From the NCBI RefSeq assembly GCF_003626695.1, contig NZ_RBAH01000005.1, forward strand, positions 248,001 through 312,000: a DNA stretch of 64,000 bases, written 5' to 3'. Each line of letters begins with the position of its first letter. Positions within the stretch are counted from its first letter, which is position 1. Under the pieces are notes generated by a model that saw only the letters and a list, made by a program, of their open reading frames with translations, had not been told where the DNA came from and did no database searches. Positions 41,682 to 52,047 of this stretch are shown here, piece after piece. This stretch comes from Paenibacillus ginsengarvi. GTDB lineage: Bacteria; Bacillota; Bacilli; Paenibacillales; NBRC-103111. The position numbers and the translations under genes are program-made.

Positions 41682-43823
41682 TCAGATCGAAAACTTGCTG
41701 AGCGACTCCTTGAGCGAATTCGACAACTGCTCGAGCTTTTCGGACAGTTTGACGAGCCCGTCGCTAATGCTAAGCTGCTCTGAGCTGAGAGACGCGACTT
41801 CCTGCGAAGTGGCCGAAGACTGCTCGGCGACCGCGCTGACGTTCGTCATCGCTTCCGACAGGACATGCTGCGACTCTTGCAGCTGCTCTACGGAGCCGGT
41901 CACTTCCTGCAGCTTGCCGGCAAAGCCGTCCATTTGCGCCTGCACCTGCTTGAAGATGTCGTCGGCGTTTTTGACCGATGTAATCTGCTCCTGGAAGATC
42001 GGGTATGCTTCGGACAGCACGCCGACGGTTTCCTTCATCTCGGTCTGAATTTTGGCTGTAATTTGCGCCACGACGTCGATCGATTGTCTGGACTGGTCGG
42101 CCAGCTTGCGAATCTCGTCGGCAACAACCATGAAGCCTTTGCCTGCCGCGCCTGCGCGGGCCGCTTCGATCGTTGCGTTCAGCGACAAGATGTTCGTTTG
42201 CTTCGTAATATTGTCGAGCATATCGAGAATTTTGCGGATCGAGCTTGTGCTCTCCTGAAGCTTCTCGACCTTGTCCGCCATCGAGCGGATCATCTCCTCG
42301 GTCGTTCCCGTCTTCGTGATCAGCTCGGACATGTAGTCCGCACCCTTGCGGCTGGCCGTCTGCACTTCCGCAGCCGCCGTTTCCATCATCGCGTTCGCTT
42401 CGACGACGTGGCCGACCTTCACGTTGATCGTGCCGGTCAAGTCGCTGCCGCGCTCCGCTTCGACCGCGAGAGAGGATGCGCCGCTCGCGATCTCCTCCGT
42501 AGCGACTGCGATCTCCTTGGCTGAGATCGACGTTTTCCGCGATGCGTCCGACAGCTCGGAGGCGGTGTTCAGCACTTCCTGCGCCGACAAATTCGTCTGC
42601 GAAACGAGCGAAGTAATCTGTTCCATCATTTCGTTAAAGCTGGCCGACAATTGGCCGATCTCGTCCTGCCGGCCGTTATCCTTCACGCGAACGGTCAGGT
42701 TGCCGCGAGCGCCCTCCATCATCAGATTGCGCAGCGAGACGAGCGGATGGGCGATCATGCGGATGACGAGCAATCCGACGAGAATCGCCAGCACGATGGC
42801 GACGAGAACCATGATGATCGTCAGCGTGAAGATGGTTGAGGCGTCCTTGACCAGTTCGCCGACCGGAATCGTTCCGACAAGAAGCCAATCCGATTTTTGG
42901 ATCGGATCGTATACGGTCAAAATTTCTTCCTTGTCCTTCACCGCCTCGAAATTGTCAGAATCTATGCCCGTTTTCGCGATGTTGGCGGCAACGTCGACTA
43001 TGTATGGAGTTTCAAGCTCTTCGGACGTTTCCGAATAAACTACATTGTTGTCCTTGCCGATAATCGCGATGCTGCTCCCTTGTCCGATCGAAACGACCCC
43101 GAGCGCCTCGCGCAAAGCGTTCGTTTTCAGCTCCATAATGAGAATGCCTTCGACAGAGCTTGACTTGATGTTGCGCAGCACGCGCCCGACGGCGAACGAA
43201 TTCGGCGTGGACACATAGCCGGCTTTTTTCGTCGGCAGCCATACGGCTTTGCCGTCGGCTTCCTTGATCTTGGTAAACCAGTCGGATTTGTACACGTCGT
43301 CCTTCGGCGTCGTCGTACGATACGTGTCCGTCACTTCCGCATTCAGCGGAAGAATGTTGATGTCGCCGATTTTCGAATTGGCGAGCACATAGCTTTTCAG
43401 CCTGCTGCTCACGAGCTGTCCGGTTTGCAGCTTGTCGAACTGTGTCAGCGTTTTGTCCTTATACTTGCTCATGTTATCGGCTACCGCATCGTCGGACATA
43501 ATCTGGATCGTGATATTTTCCATGCTTTCGAGCAGGAAATCGACTTTGTCCGTCGCTTGCGTAATCGTCTGCTGGGAGGCGTCCGCCACCTTGTTCTTAA
43601 TGATGCTTTTCGATATTTGGTAGGATAAGATCCCGATAATAAGGACCAGGGAAACAATGCTCGCAAAAAAAATGAGCAAAAGCTTCATCCCTACGGATCG
43701 AACCGGGTTTTGCAGACGGAGCTGCTGTTTCAGTTGCCGAATATCGGCTCCGGACATGTCGGCCCGCGTCTTGCTCCATGATTTGGATAGTCGCGAGAGC
43801 CATTTGAACAATGTCCCTTTCAT
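41682..43823 (-). CDS. Methyl-accepting chemotaxis protein with an extracellular sensor domain
   Basis: A 713-residue transmembrane chemoreceptor. After a basic N-terminal stretch, membrane segment 1 is at about residues 48-70 ([18 protein letters not shown]). An extracellular dCache-like domain of about 250 residues follows, then membrane segment 2 near 325-348. A HAMP domain ([20 protein letters not shown]) precedes the signalling domain. The hairpin tip reads [20 protein letters not shown], as in receptors that bind CheA and CheW. The ATG at 43823 follows GAAGGTGGG; the frame extends upstream to 43934 without a ribosome binding site. The ligand is unknown. Confidence 0.9.
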   Translation of the reverse strand: MKGTLFKWLSRLSKSWSKTRADMSGADIRQLKQQLRLQNPVRSVGMKLLLIFFASIVSLVLIIGILSYQISKSIIKNKVADASQQTITQATDKVDFLLESMENITIQIMSDDAVADNMSKYKDKTLTQFDKLQTGQLVSSRLKSYVLANSKIGDINILPLNAEVTDTYRTTTPKDDVYKSDWFTKIKEADGKAVWLPTKKAGYVSTPNSFAVGRVLRNIKSSSVEGILIMELKTNALREALGVVSIGQGSSIAIIGKDNNVVYSETSEELETPYIVDVAANIAKTGIDSDNFEAVKDKEEILTVYDPIQKSDWLLVGTIPVGELVKDASTIFTLTIIMVLVAIVLAILVGLLVIRMIAHPLVSLRNLMMEGARGNLTVRVKDNGRQDEIGQLSASFNEMMEQITSLVSQTNLSAQEVLNTASELSDASRKTSISAKEIAVATEEIASGASSLAVEAERGSDLTGTINVKVGHVVEANAMMETAAAEVQTASRKGADYMSELITKTGTTEEMIRSMADKVEKLQESTSSIRKILDMLDNITKQTNILSLNATIEAARAGAAGKGFMVVADEIRKLADQSRQSIDVVAQITAKIQTEMKETVGVLSEAYPIFQEQITSVKNADDIFKQVQAQMDGFAGKLQEVTGSVEQLQESQHVLSEAMTNVSAVAEQSSATSQEVASLSSEQLSISDGLVKLSEKLEQLSNSLKESLSKFSI

Positions 43824-44145
43824 AAAAATCCCACCTTCGCCATAATCATCGTTGTTCGCTGGTAGCGTCTGTAAGTCTATTCGACAATGATATGGATTTT
43901 CCTTTTTAAATCGACAAATTTCGTAGAAAAACATTCCAGATTAGGTTGTGAAACTCGGGACTTCCAGCCGATCGGGCGGAGTACGGACGCCGCGCTGTGC
44001 CGCAAGTACGAGCCAACGCAGGCGCTAAGCGGACCGAAAAGCCCATTCGGACGATTACCGGATGATCCCAAATCTAGAAAAGACGCGTCCGCTCCCGCTT
44101 CCATGCGGGAACGAACGCGTCTGACAGCCGGGCGCGAAGCGAAGC
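43824..44145. other. Intergenic region before the chemoreceptor
   Basis: This 322-base gap carries no convincing gene. It contains the terminator of the GntR/solute-binding fusion (44076-44122) and should hold the promoter of the chemoreceptor. I see no confident sigma-A or sigma-D match there. Confidence 0.5.
44076..44122 (-). terminator. Intrinsic terminator of the GntR fusion gene
   Basis: On the minus strand AGACGCGT pairs with ACGCGTCT, with an inner CCCGC/GCGGG stem, followed by TTTTCT. Confidence 0.8.
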
Positions 44146-45525
44146 CTAGCGCACATAACCCAAAATCCGGTCGGCAAGCGATTCGGCCGACTCGAGTCCG
44201 GCCCAAAATAAATCCATCTCGGCGTCGAGCGCTTCGATCTTATCGACGTCGGCGAACAGCTCATGAATAAAATAGCCGCCTTCGATCTGACCCCGCGATA
44301 TGTTGAGCAAGGCGAGGCTCGCCTCGTCCCAAACGGCTTCGGTCACTGCCGGCTGACATGACAAAAAGCCGGTTTCCTTCGCAAGCTTTTTTTGCAGTGC
44401 CGGCTGGTAGGCCAGGCGCAGAAATGCTAGAGCCAGCTCCTGCTCCTTGCACCGCTTCGGAATCATGTAGGCGTTGGCCACGAGCAGCGTCGACTTGAGC
44501 GGTCCGAAAGGCAGCGGCGCGATCTTCGCTTCGAACGTCATACTGTCGTTACGCCAGCCGGCCATTTCGATCGTGGTAGTCATCACCATAGCGGCTTTTT
44601 CGCGCAGAAACGCATTGCTGTTCGATTGGGCGCGCCAGCTCTGGAACAGCGTCGCCACCCTTTGCCGGTAAATGACGTCGTGGAAAAACTCTAGCGTGCG
44701 CACAAGGTCGTCGCGGCTCGTAGCCGGGTCGAATTTGACGCCGTTTTGCAGAGCGACGACGGGCCAGCGGCTGAAATAGGACGAAAGCGACAGCCCGTAC
44801 AGGTCGATGATGCCGTCCCGATCGAGATCGACGGTCAGCCGCTCGGCCGCTTCGATCAAATCGCGCTTGTTCCAGTCCGCCACCGGCTCGGTTACGCCGA
44901 ACCGGGCGAACAGCTCGGGATTGTAGGCCAAATAAACCGGGGAAAACGTGGACGGGATGGCGATCTGGACGCCGGACGCGCGGAACGGCTCGGTGACGCG
45001 CGGATACAGGCCTTTCAGCACATCGCTTAAATGCTCTTCCAGATCGAGATACGCATCCGGCTGCTCCACATCGGCGAAATTGCGGTCCGTAACGATAAGA
45101 AGGTCCGGATATTTGCCGAGCTCCTCGCTCACCCGCATCGAATCCCAGAAGTTCCAGCTCGGAAAGCTGAGCAGCTTGACGTCGACATGGGGGTACATCT
45201 GCTGGAACGCTTCCATAATAGTGCCCAGGCACAAATCGGCGAAGTAGGAGGGGGAGATGGCGACGATGTGCAGCGTGCGTCTTTCGCTCGGCGGCACGAC
45301 AAGATCGGGCGAGACGATCGTGCCTTGTCCGACCTTTTTGACGATAAGCCCTTCCTTTTGCAGCTGTTCCAGCGATTTGCGGACCGATGTGCGGCTAATG
45401 CCGTAATATTTGCACAGCTCGTTCTCCGACAGTAAATATTCACCCGGCTTGATGAAGCCAGACATAATCTGCTCGCGAATAATGTTCGCCAGACGCGAGT
45501 AGCGGAATTCGTTGTCTCGTCTCAT
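44146..45525 (-). CDS. GntR-type regulator fused to a solute-binding-protein domain
   Basis: A 459-residue protein. Residues 1-72 are a GntR winged-helix DNA-binding domain ([53 protein letters not shown]). Residues about 84-459 match family 1 extracellular solute-binding proteins of sugar ABC transporters ([34 protein letters not shown]). There is no signal peptide, so the binding domain senses a cytosolic ligand. Most GntR proteins carry smaller effector domains (FadR, HutC); this pairing is unusual though known in related bacilli. The ATG follows GGAAGGGAACGA. It is divergent from the chemoreceptor at 45718. Confidence 0.85.
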   Translation of the reverse strand: MRRDNEFRYSRLANIIREQIMSGFIKPGEYLLSENELCKYYGISRTSVRKSLEQLQKEGLIVKKVGQGTIVSPDLVVPPSERRTLHIVAISPSYFADLCLGTIMEAFQQMYPHVDVKLLSFPSWNFWDSMRVSEELGKYPDLLIVTDRNFADVEQPDAYLDLEEHLSDVLKGLYPRVTEPFRASGVQIAIPSTFSPVYLAYNPELFARFGVTEPVADWNKRDLIEAAERLTVDLDRDGIIDLYGLSLSSYFSRWPVVALQNGVKFDPATSRDDLVRTLEFFHDVIYRQRVATLFQSWRAQSNSNAFLREKAAMVMTTTIEMAGWRNDSMTFEAKIAPLPFGPLKSTLLVANAYMIPKRCKEQELALAFLRLAYQPALQKKLAKETGFLSCQPAVTEAVWDEASLALLNISRGQIEGGYFIHELFADVDKIEALDAEMDLFWAGLESAESLADRILGYVR

Positions 45526-45610
45526 TCGTTCCCTTCCGTTCCGATTGCTTTTCTGAATATTATATCGAAAAAAACGCCTGCCGAACAGCCGAATCTAAGA
45601 CGTTGTACGA

Positions 45611-45622
45611 CCTGGCGCCAGC
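45611..45622. promoter_or_regulatory. CTGGCGCCAG palindrome in the divergent GntR/MCP region
   Basis: A perfect 10-bp palindrome lies within this span, between the start of the GntR fusion and the chemoreceptor. It is a possible operator for the fusion protein, but no experimental consensus is known to me. Confidence 0.25.
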
Positions 45623-45717
45623 AAGCGGCGGCGCTAGTAGAAGCGCGCGTTTTTTCGTTGGACAAAAAGCGAAGGAATGATAAATTAAAGATATCCTTCA
45701 AGAAAGGCGGAGTGCCG

Positions 45718-47463
45718 ATGGTGTTTAGGAACTTGTTTCGATCCAAAAGTCTCGCGACGACGAGTTCGGTCCTGATTTCGTGCTTATTCCTGCTTGTGAT
45801 TGGCACTATGACGACGGTATCCCATCTGGAGAGCAGGCGGGAGTATCACGATCAGTTCGAGAACCTCGGAAAATCGTTCGCCGTCCAAATGCAAGCGAAT
45901 TCAGATTTGGTTGTCACCGCTTACGACCGGTTGAAAAATAATAAAGGAAGCGACGACTCGTCCTTCAAAATTATGCAAAGACAGCTCGAAGCGATGGTGC
46001 AGGGCTCTGCCATCCGAAACGCCTATTTGTTCATGCCCGAGAGAAGCGGCGGGAACGAGCTGGTTACGATGCAGAGCAGTCTGGAACTGGCCGGCGAAGG
46101 ACTGACGCCCGGCGCCGTCTACAAAATGGAATCTTATTTCCTTACCGGCTACGAGCAGGCGATGAAGGACGGAGCCGCGCTAACCGAGCCTTTCGTCGAT
46201 ACGATAGGGGAATGGATCTCGTACTTGGCGCCGATCAAGGACGATAGCGGCAAAGTGATCGCTTTGTTCGGCGTCGATTTCGACAACGGGGAAGTCGAGC
46301 ACAAGCTGCTTCGGATGCTGCTTGAAAGCATCGGAATGGCGGCGCTGTTTCTCCTCGGCACGATTGTAATCGTCGCGATTATGCTGCGTGTTGCCTTAAA
46401 GCCGCTCCGCCGCCTGGCCGAATTGTCCCGTATGGCCGCGCAGGGAGATCTGACCGTATCCGTTCCGGTGACGAGCGGCAACGAGATTGGACAAGCGGCC
46501 GAATCGTTTAACGCGATGATCGTTAGCCTGCGGGATTTAGCCGTTCAGATCCACCGCAATTCCGCGGAAGTAGCCGCATCGGCAGTTCATTTGCAGGAAA
46601 GCGCGGGCCAAACGGCGGAGGCTACGCAGGAAATCGTCGATGCGATCCAGCAGGTGGCTTCGGGCGCAGATACGCAACTACAGAGCTCACAAGAATGCCA
46701 GCGGGCGATGACCGAGATGACGATCGGCATTCAGCGCATCGCCGAATCGTCGACGCTCGTATCGGAGCTGGCGGCGGAATCGGCCGCAAGCGCTAGCGAC
46801 GGCCGTTCCGTCATGGGCAAGGCCGTGGAACAGATGCGTGTTATCGAGCGGGAACTCCACGAGTCGGTTGAGGTCATCAGCGAACTCAAGCAGCTTGGCG
46901 ACAACATCGGAGAGATTACAAGCCTCATTACCGATATTTCGAACCAGACGAATCTGCTGGCGCTGAACGCTTCCATCGAAGCGGCGCGCGCGGGGGAGCA
47001 CGGTAAAGGTTTTGCCGTCGTCGGCCAGGAAATTCGTAAGCTGGCGGAGCGGTCGAGGGTATCTTCGGACCAGATTCAATCGATGCTGGAGGGGATCGGG
47101 CAATATACGGCGAAGGCGGCGGAGTCGCTCGAGCGATCGAGGGAGGATGCGAGGACCGGCTCGGCCGCGGCCGGCGAAGCGGGAGAGATGTTCGGCAGCA
47201 TCGTCGCTTCGACGAGGCGCGTATCGGAGCAGGTGCAGGAAATATCCGCGTCGTCGCAGCAAATGTCCGCAGGCAGCGAACAAATCGCGGCGTCGATGCT
47301 GGAGCTGGAAACGATTGCGACTACTTCGTCGCAGCATTCCGATCGGGTCGCCGCTTCGTCGGAGGAGCAGCTCGCATCGATGCAGGCCGTGGCAGGCGCA
47401 GCCGACCAGCTTCGCGTCCTGGCGGACGGTCTCCAGCAGGCCATCGACCGTTTTCGCGTATAA
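45718..47463 (+). CDS. Methyl-accepting chemotaxis protein
   Basis: A 581-residue chemoreceptor. Membrane segment 1 is at residues about 12-32 and segment 2 at about 205-228, flanking a roughly 170-residue extracellular sensor domain of single-Cache type ([20 protein letters not shown]). A HAMP domain follows ([20 protein letters not shown]) and then a signalling domain with the tip [20 protein letters not shown]. The ATG at 45718 has GGCGGAG seven bases upstream. It is unrelated in its sensor domain to the receptor at 41682. A terminator follows at 47530. Confidence 0.9.
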   Translation: MVFRNLFRSKSLATTSSVLISCLFLLVIGTMTTVSHLESRREYHDQFENLGKSFAVQMQANSDLVVTAYDRLKNNKGSDDSSFKIMQRQLEAMVQGSAIRNAYLFMPERSGGNELVTMQSSLELAGEGLTPGAVYKMESYFLTGYEQAMKDGAALTEPFVDTIGEWISYLAPIKDDSGKVIALFGVDFDNGEVEHKLLRMLLESIGMAALFLLGTIVIVAIMLRVALKPLRRLAELSRMAAQGDLTVSVPVTSGNEIGQAAESFNAMIVSLRDLAVQIHRNSAEVAASAVHLQESAGQTAEATQEIVDAIQQVASGADTQLQSSQECQRAMTEMTIGIQRIAESSTLVSELAAESAASASDGRSVMGKAVEQMRVIERELHESVEVISELKQLGDNIGEITSLITDISNQTNLLALNASIEAARAGEHGKGFAVVGQEIRKLAERSRVSSDQIQSMLEGIGQYTAKAAESLERSREDARTGSAAAGEAGEMFGSIVASTRRVSEQVQEISASSQQMSAGSEQIAASMLELETIATTSSQHSDRVAASSEEQLASMQAVAGAADQLRVLADGLQQAIDRFRV

Positions 47464-47529
47464 TCGGTCCGGATCGGTACATAACCGTTCCTTAGGGGAA
47501 TACCCATACAAGAGGTTGTCCGAAAGGCT

Positions 47530-47554
47530 AGAGGCCGGGGGACGCCTCTTTTCT
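47530..47554 (+). terminator. Intrinsic terminator
   Basis: AGAGGC pairs with GCCTCT across an 8-base G-rich loop, followed by TTTTCT. Confidence 0.7.
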
Positions 47555-47572
47555 ATGCCCGATAAGGGCAAA

Positions 47573-47601
47573 GAATGATTTCGAGCCGTTGGGGCAAGCT
47601 A
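47573..47601 (+). promoter_or_regulatory. Sigma-G-like promoter for the germination operon
   Basis: GAATG (47573-47577) is followed after 17 bases by CAAGCTA (47595-47601), close to the forespore sigma-G pattern of GHATR, a 17-18 base gap and CATNNTA, with one mismatch. gerA operons are known sigma-G targets in B. subtilis, so the position makes sense. Confidence 0.4.
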
Positions 47602-47644
47602 CCAACGTTACATGGATTTGGACTTGGCAAGGAGGAGAATAGCG

Positions 47645-49243
47645 TTGTTTTTTCGGAAAAAGGGCAAGAGCGGCACCCGCCAAAATTCCCGCCATGGACA
47701 ACTAAACCCGCAAGGCCAGGCTCCGAAAAAAACGCTGCATACGAGCCTCGAAGAAAACATCAGATCGGTTCGCGAAGCGCTCGGGAATAGCACGGATTTG
47801 GTCATCCGGGAGCTGGGCTACGGCGAAAACGGAGAAGTGCGGCAGGCCTTGCTATACACGGACGGATTGGCCGACGAAAAAATGATCGCGCAATTCGTCA
47901 TGGATTCCGCTTGGCTGGTAAGCCGGCCCAGTGCGGAGCCGGATCGCGAACGCACCGGGGAGCAGCGGGATCTGCACGCCCGTATCCGGAGTTTCGGCTC
48001 GGCCGGAGATATGCGGCGGATCGCCGATATGGACGGTTTGTTTAATGCGCTGCTGTCCGGGGACGCCGTTATTTTGACGGAGGGGCATTCGGAAGGCTGT
48101 GCTGCCGGCATGCGAGCGCCGAACGACCGGAGCGTAACCGAGCCTACCTCCGAATCGGTAGTTCGCGGGCCGCGCGAAGCGTTCACGGAAACGCTGCGTA
48201 CGAACACGGCTTTGATCCGGCGTAAAATCAAAAGCCCGAACCTGTGGATGGAAACGAAGCAGATCGGGGAAGTGACGAAAACCGATGTTGCGATTATGTT
48301 TATCCGCGGTATAGCCAGCGACAAAGTCGTCGAGGAAGTCCGTTTGCGTCTGGATCGAATTCGCATAGACGGCATTTTGGAAAGCGGCTATATCGAGGAA
48401 CTGATTCAAGACGAAACGATAACCCCCTTTCCGACCATGTACAACACCGAGAGGCCGGATGTCATCGCCGCCGAGCTTTTGGAGGGAAAAGTCGCCATTA
48501 TTGTGGACGGGACTCCGTTCGTTCTGGTCGTACCGGCGCTGTTCGTTTCTTTTATCCATGCGGCCGAGGACTACTATCACCGTGCGGATATTAGCAGTCT
48601 GATCCGGCTTTTGCGTTATATCGGCATGTTTATCTCATTGCTCGGCCCGTCGCTGTACATTGCGATTACGACGTTTCATCAGGAGATGCTGCCGACCGAT
48701 CTGCTCATCTCGCTCGCCGCCGCCCGGGAAGGCGTTCCTTTCCCAGCTTTTATCGAAGCGCTGATCATGGAAGTTACGTTCGAGATTTTGCGGGAGGCGG
48801 GTATCCGCATGCCGAGAACGATAGGTCCGGCGGTTTCCGTAGTCGGCACGCTGGTCATCGGGCAGGCCGCGGTCGAGGCGGGAATCGTTTCGTCGGCTAT
48901 GGTCATTATCGTAGCGATTACAGCGATCAGCAACTTCGTATTCCCGTCTTACAGCATGGCGAATTCGTTCCGCATGCTCCGCTTTTTCTTCATGGGGCTT
49001 GCGGCCATATTCGGTTTGTTCGGCATTATTGTCGGGATCGTTGCGATGGTTCTTCATTTAAGCAGCTTGCGCTCGTTCGGGATTCCATATATGAGTCCCT
49101 TTGCACCTTGGAGCGGTTCCGACCAGAAAGACGCGCTGATTAGGGCTCCGTGGTGGGCCATGCTTACGCGTCCACGCCTGATTCAGCGAAGAAACGCCGT
49201 TCGCCAGACCTATAGTCCGCCGAAGGCGAAGCCGCGGCAATAG
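47645..49243 (+). CDS. Spore germination receptor A subunit (GerA family)
   Basis: A 532-residue protein of the GerA/GerBA/GerKA family, a subunit of nutrient receptors in the inner membrane of spores. The N-terminal hydrophilic domain includes the family pattern EAFTETLRTNTALIRRKIKS, and SGYIEELIQDETITPFPT precedes the membrane part. About five membrane segments follow, starting at LIRLLRYIGMFISLLGPSLY. The family's EALIMEVTFEILREAGIRMP block is intact. The TTG at 47645 is chosen because AAGGAGG lies nine bases upstream. It is the first gene of an A-C-small-B operon. Confidence 0.92.
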   Translation: MFFRKKGKSGTRQNSRHGQLNPQGQAPKKTLHTSLEENIRSVREALGNSTDLVIRELGYGENGEVRQALLYTDGLADEKMIAQFVMDSAWLVSRPSAEPDRERTGEQRDLHARIRSFGSAGDMRRIADMDGLFNALLSGDAVILTEGHSEGCAAGMRAPNDRSVTEPTSESVVRGPREAFTETLRTNTALIRRKIKSPNLWMETKQIGEVTKTDVAIMFIRGIASDKVVEEVRLRLDRIRIDGILESGYIEELIQDETITPFPTMYNTERPDVIAAELLEGKVAIIVDGTPFVLVVPALFVSFIHAAEDYYHRADISSLIRLLRYIGMFISLLGPSLYIAITTFHQEMLPTDLLISLAAAREGVPFPAFIEALIMEVTFEILREAGIRMPRTIGPAVSVVGTLVIGQAAVEAGIVSSAMVIIVAITAISNFVFPSYSMANSFRMLRFFFMGLAAIFGLFGIIVGIVAMVLHLSSLRSFGIPYMSPFAPWSGSDQKDALIRAPWWAMLTRPRLIQRRNAVRQTYSPPKAKPRQ

Positions 49244-49265
49244 AACGGAGGACAGGAGGCCGGTC

Positions 49266-50456
49266 ATGAGACGGATGGCGTCACTTCATCTTTGCCTTCT
49301 GCTGTTGGCTCTGTTTTTGACCGGCTGCTGGAGCCGCCGGGAATTGAACGATTTGGGAATAGCGGTTGGCCTGAGTATGGATAAAACGGGAGACGAATAC
49401 GAGATCTCCGTACAAATTGTCGACCCCAGCGAAGTGTCCTCCAAAAAGGGAGGGGCGAGCGGAAGGGCTCCGGTGACGCTTTATAGCGCTAAAGGCGGTA
49501 CCGTAGCGGAAGCGGTTCGCCGATTGACCGGAGCGACGCCGCGGAGAACTTATTTTTCGCATATCCGGATTTTTTTGATATCTGAGGAGCTCGCCAAGGG
49601 AGGCATCCGGGAAGCGCTCGATTTCATATCGAGAGATCACGAGTTCCGTACGGACTTTTACATCGCGATCGCTAGGGGAATGCCGGCGAAACGGCTGCTG
49701 GGCGGCATGTCCCACCTGGAAAAAATACCGGCGAGCAAAATTTTCGATACGCTCGAGGTTGCGGACAAGGAATGGTCGCCTGTGGTGACCGTGCAGCTCG
49801 ATGATCTTCTGAGCAGTCTGGCCAAGCAAGGGAAAAATTCGGTGCTCACCAGCTTCCATCTGGAAGGGGACCGGGTAAAAGGCGGAACGAAGGAAGATAT
49901 CGAAAGGGTCCAGCCGATTGCGATCGTGCAAATCGGCGAACTCGCCGTATTCAAGGGAGACAGGCTGGTCGGCTGGCTGAACGAGACGGAGAGCAGAGGG
50001 TATACCGACCTGACCGACAAATTGAAGCGAACCGTCATCGGGGTCACCTGTCCGAAGGGCGGTAAGCTTGCGGTGAATATCATCCGGTCCGATACGAGAG
50101 TGAGCGGCCGGATAACAGGCGGCAAGCCGGCGATTACTGTCAAAAGCCGGGCCGAGGCTGACGTTTCCGATGTAGAATGTTCGATCGATCTGACCAAAAT
50201 CAAAACGATTACGGAATTGGAGAAGAAAGTCGAAGCTGCAATCCAATCGTATAGCGAAGCATCGATAAAAAAAGCGAAGTCGCTCAAATCGGACATTTTC
50301 GGTTTTGGCGAGGTATTTCACCGGATGGAGACGGCCTATTGGAATCAGGTCAAGGACGACTGGGATCGGCATTTTCCGGACGTACAGGTCGAGCTGGAAG
50401 TGGATGTGCAGATCAGGCGTACCGGAACGATCGGCAATACGGTTCCAAATAAATGA
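49266..50456 (+). CDS. Spore germination lipoprotein C subunit (GerC family)
   Basis: A 396-residue lipoprotein: an N-terminal signal peptide ending in the lipobox LTGC, then the family start WSRRELNDLGIAVGLSMDK. The Ger(x)C domain covers the remainder, including RTYFSHIRIFLISEELAKGG and a C-terminal beta/alpha part. It assembles with the A and B subunits on the outer face of the spore inner membrane. The start follows ACGGAGGACAGGAGG. It overlaps the small membrane gene by four bases. Confidence 0.92.
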   Translation: MRRMASLHLCLLLLALFLTGCWSRRELNDLGIAVGLSMDKTGDEYEISVQIVDPSEVSSKKGGASGRAPVTLYSAKGGTVAEAVRRLTGATPRRTYFSHIRIFLISEELAKGGIREALDFISRDHEFRTDFYIAIARGMPAKRLLGGMSHLEKIPASKIFDTLEVADKEWSPVVTVQLDDLLSSLAKQGKNSVLTSFHLEGDRVKGGTKEDIERVQPIAIVQIGELAVFKGDRLVGWLNETESRGYTDLTDKLKRTVIGVTCPKGGKLAVNIIRSDTRVSGRITGGKPAITVKSRAEADVSDVECSIDLTKIKTITELEKKVEAAIQSYSEASIKKAKSLKSDIFGFGEVFHRMETAYWNQVKDDWDRHFPDVQVELEVDVQIRRTGTIGNTVPNK

Positions 50457-50704
50457 GAGGAGCGATCCGTATGCTTGCGGTATTGGGAATACTCGGGGCA
50501 AGCGTCGGCATCATGATAATCGACATGCCCTCGCTTTGGAAAAAAAAGATGAAGAAAGAGCTGTTCGTATTTATCGTGCTGCTCGTGCTCGGGATGGGCT
50601 TATGTATATCGAATGCGCTGCACATCCATATTCCGAACCCCTTGGAGGGGGCGACCACCTTGTTCAAGCCGCTGAGCGATATTGTTCTACGACTATTCAA
50701 GTAA
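50453..50704 (+). CDS. Small two-pass membrane protein of the germination operon
   Basis: An 83-residue protein with two membrane segments (MLAVLGILGASVGIMIIDMP and VFIVLLVLGMGLCISNAL) joined by a short basic loop. Small membrane proteins called D subunits accompany some ger operons in bacilli and modify receptor activity. This one fits that position and size, but the identity is inference. It overlaps the C subunit gene and lies 15 bases before the B subunit gene. Confidence 0.75.
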   Translation: MRGAIRMLAVLGILGASVGIMIIDMPSLWKKKMKKELFVFIVLLVLGMGLCISNALHIHIPNPLEGATTLFKPLSDIVLRLFK

Positions 50705-50719
50705 GGCGGGGGCAAAAGG

Positions 50720-51820
50720 ATGAACAGGGAAGAAAAAGTATCCCCTCGTCAATTCACAATATTCATGTCGTTATTTACGATGGGGACGGCGATATTGACG
50801 GTTCCGTCGAATCAGGCTTCGTACGCGGGCCGGGACGGCTGGCTCGCGACGATGATGGGAGCGGTACTGGGATTGCTGCTGGTCTGGCTGTATACGTCGA
50901 TAGGAAAACGCCATCCCTCCCATTCGCTGGTGCAGCTTAACGAGAAGCTGCTCGGGAAATGGGCGGGCAAGGCGTTCTCCCTGCTGTTCATTATGCTCCT
51001 GTTCATAGGAGGGCCGGCTCCCGTCTTATATTACGTCGGCAATTTCATGACCTCGCAGATGATGCCGGATACCCCGATCCAGGCTTTTCATATTGCGTTT
51101 GCGCTCATTGTCGTCATGGGCGCCCGTCTGGGGCTTGAGGTGCTCGGACGTTCGGCCGAGCTGCTGTTTCCCAGCTTCCTGCTTCTGTTTATCGTATTCG
51201 TTCTGCTGGTGGCTCCGCAGGCCAAAATCGACAATGTGCAGCCCGTGCTGGAATTGGGATTTCGGCCGATGTGGCCGGCCGTTACTTATTACTTGAGCCT
51301 TACCGCTCTGCCGACGGCTACCATGCTTTTGATTTTCCCGTCGCAGATTGATAGGCCTCAGGAGGCGCGGAAGGCATTTTTTGTCGGATATATGTTCGGT
51401 GCGGTTGTCATGATCCTTATTGTGGCCCTTAGCATTCTGGTGCTGGGCTCCGACTTGACGGAAAGAAACATGTATCCGAGCTATGCTTTGGCCAAAAAAA
51501 TAAGCGTCGGCCGTTTTCTCGAACGGCTCGAGGCGGTCATGGCGTTTATTTGGTTCATCTCTTTATACTTCAAGCTTGTTTTATATTTTTATGCGACTGT
51601 AACGGCCTTGGCGCAAATATTCAATATGAAAGAGTACCGCCCCCTCGTCCTGCCCCTCGGCATGATTCTGGTCGCGCTGTCCCTCATCGAGTCTCCGAGC
51701 AGCGTATACGAGCAGACTTCGGAACTTACATTCTGGGTTCCATTCATGCTGCTCGTCGGGGTTGTGTATCCGTTATTGCTGCTTGGCCTCTCAGTGATTC
51801 GGAAAGCTCGCCGCTCTTAG
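50720..51820 (+). CDS. Spore germination permease-like B subunit (GerB family)
   Basis: A 366-residue membrane protein with about ten hydrophobic segments, of the GerAB family within the amino acid/polyamine/organocation transporter superfamily. The start ISPRQFT-type motif (VSPRQFTIFMSLFTMGTAIL) and LEVLGRSAELLFPSFL are typical. It binds the germinant in the receptor complex. The ATG follows AAGGCGGGGGCAAAAGG. It ends the operon, and a terminator follows. Confidence 0.92.
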   Translation: MNREEKVSPRQFTIFMSLFTMGTAILTVPSNQASYAGRDGWLATMMGAVLGLLLVWLYTSIGKRHPSHSLVQLNEKLLGKWAGKAFSLLFIMLLFIGGPAPVLYYVGNFMTSQMMPDTPIQAFHIAFALIVVMGARLGLEVLGRSAELLFPSFLLLFIVFVLLVAPQAKIDNVQPVLELGFRPMWPAVTYYLSLTALPTATMLLIFPSQIDRPQEARKAFFVGYMFGAVVMILIVALSILVLGSDLTERNMYPSYALAKKISVGRFLERLEAVMAFIWFISLYFKLVLYFYATVTALAQIFNMKEYRPLVLPLGMILVALSLIESPSSVYEQTSELTFWVPFMLLVGVVYPLLLLGLSVIRKARRS

Positions 51821-51850
51821 AGCCGGGGCTCATCTGCCCCGGTTCTTTTT
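51819..51850 (+). terminator. Intrinsic terminator of the germination operon
   Basis: GAGCCGGGGC-type stem: AGCCGGGGC pairs with GCCCCGGTT around a 6-base loop, followed by CTTTTT. Confidence 0.9.
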
Positions 51851-52047
51851 GCGCGATAAACGTGCCACAATCGAAGCTTTCCAATATGCCGTAAATCGTG
51901 ATACAACTATAATACAGGTTAAGTGAGGGGGAAACGAAAAAAAAGATAACTCCGATCGAAAGAAAGATCAACATTTTTCCGTCCAAGCTTGGTATAGTTA
52001 TACTTGGGTAAATTGCGGCTCGATGAGTCGAAAGGGGAGAAACCGTC

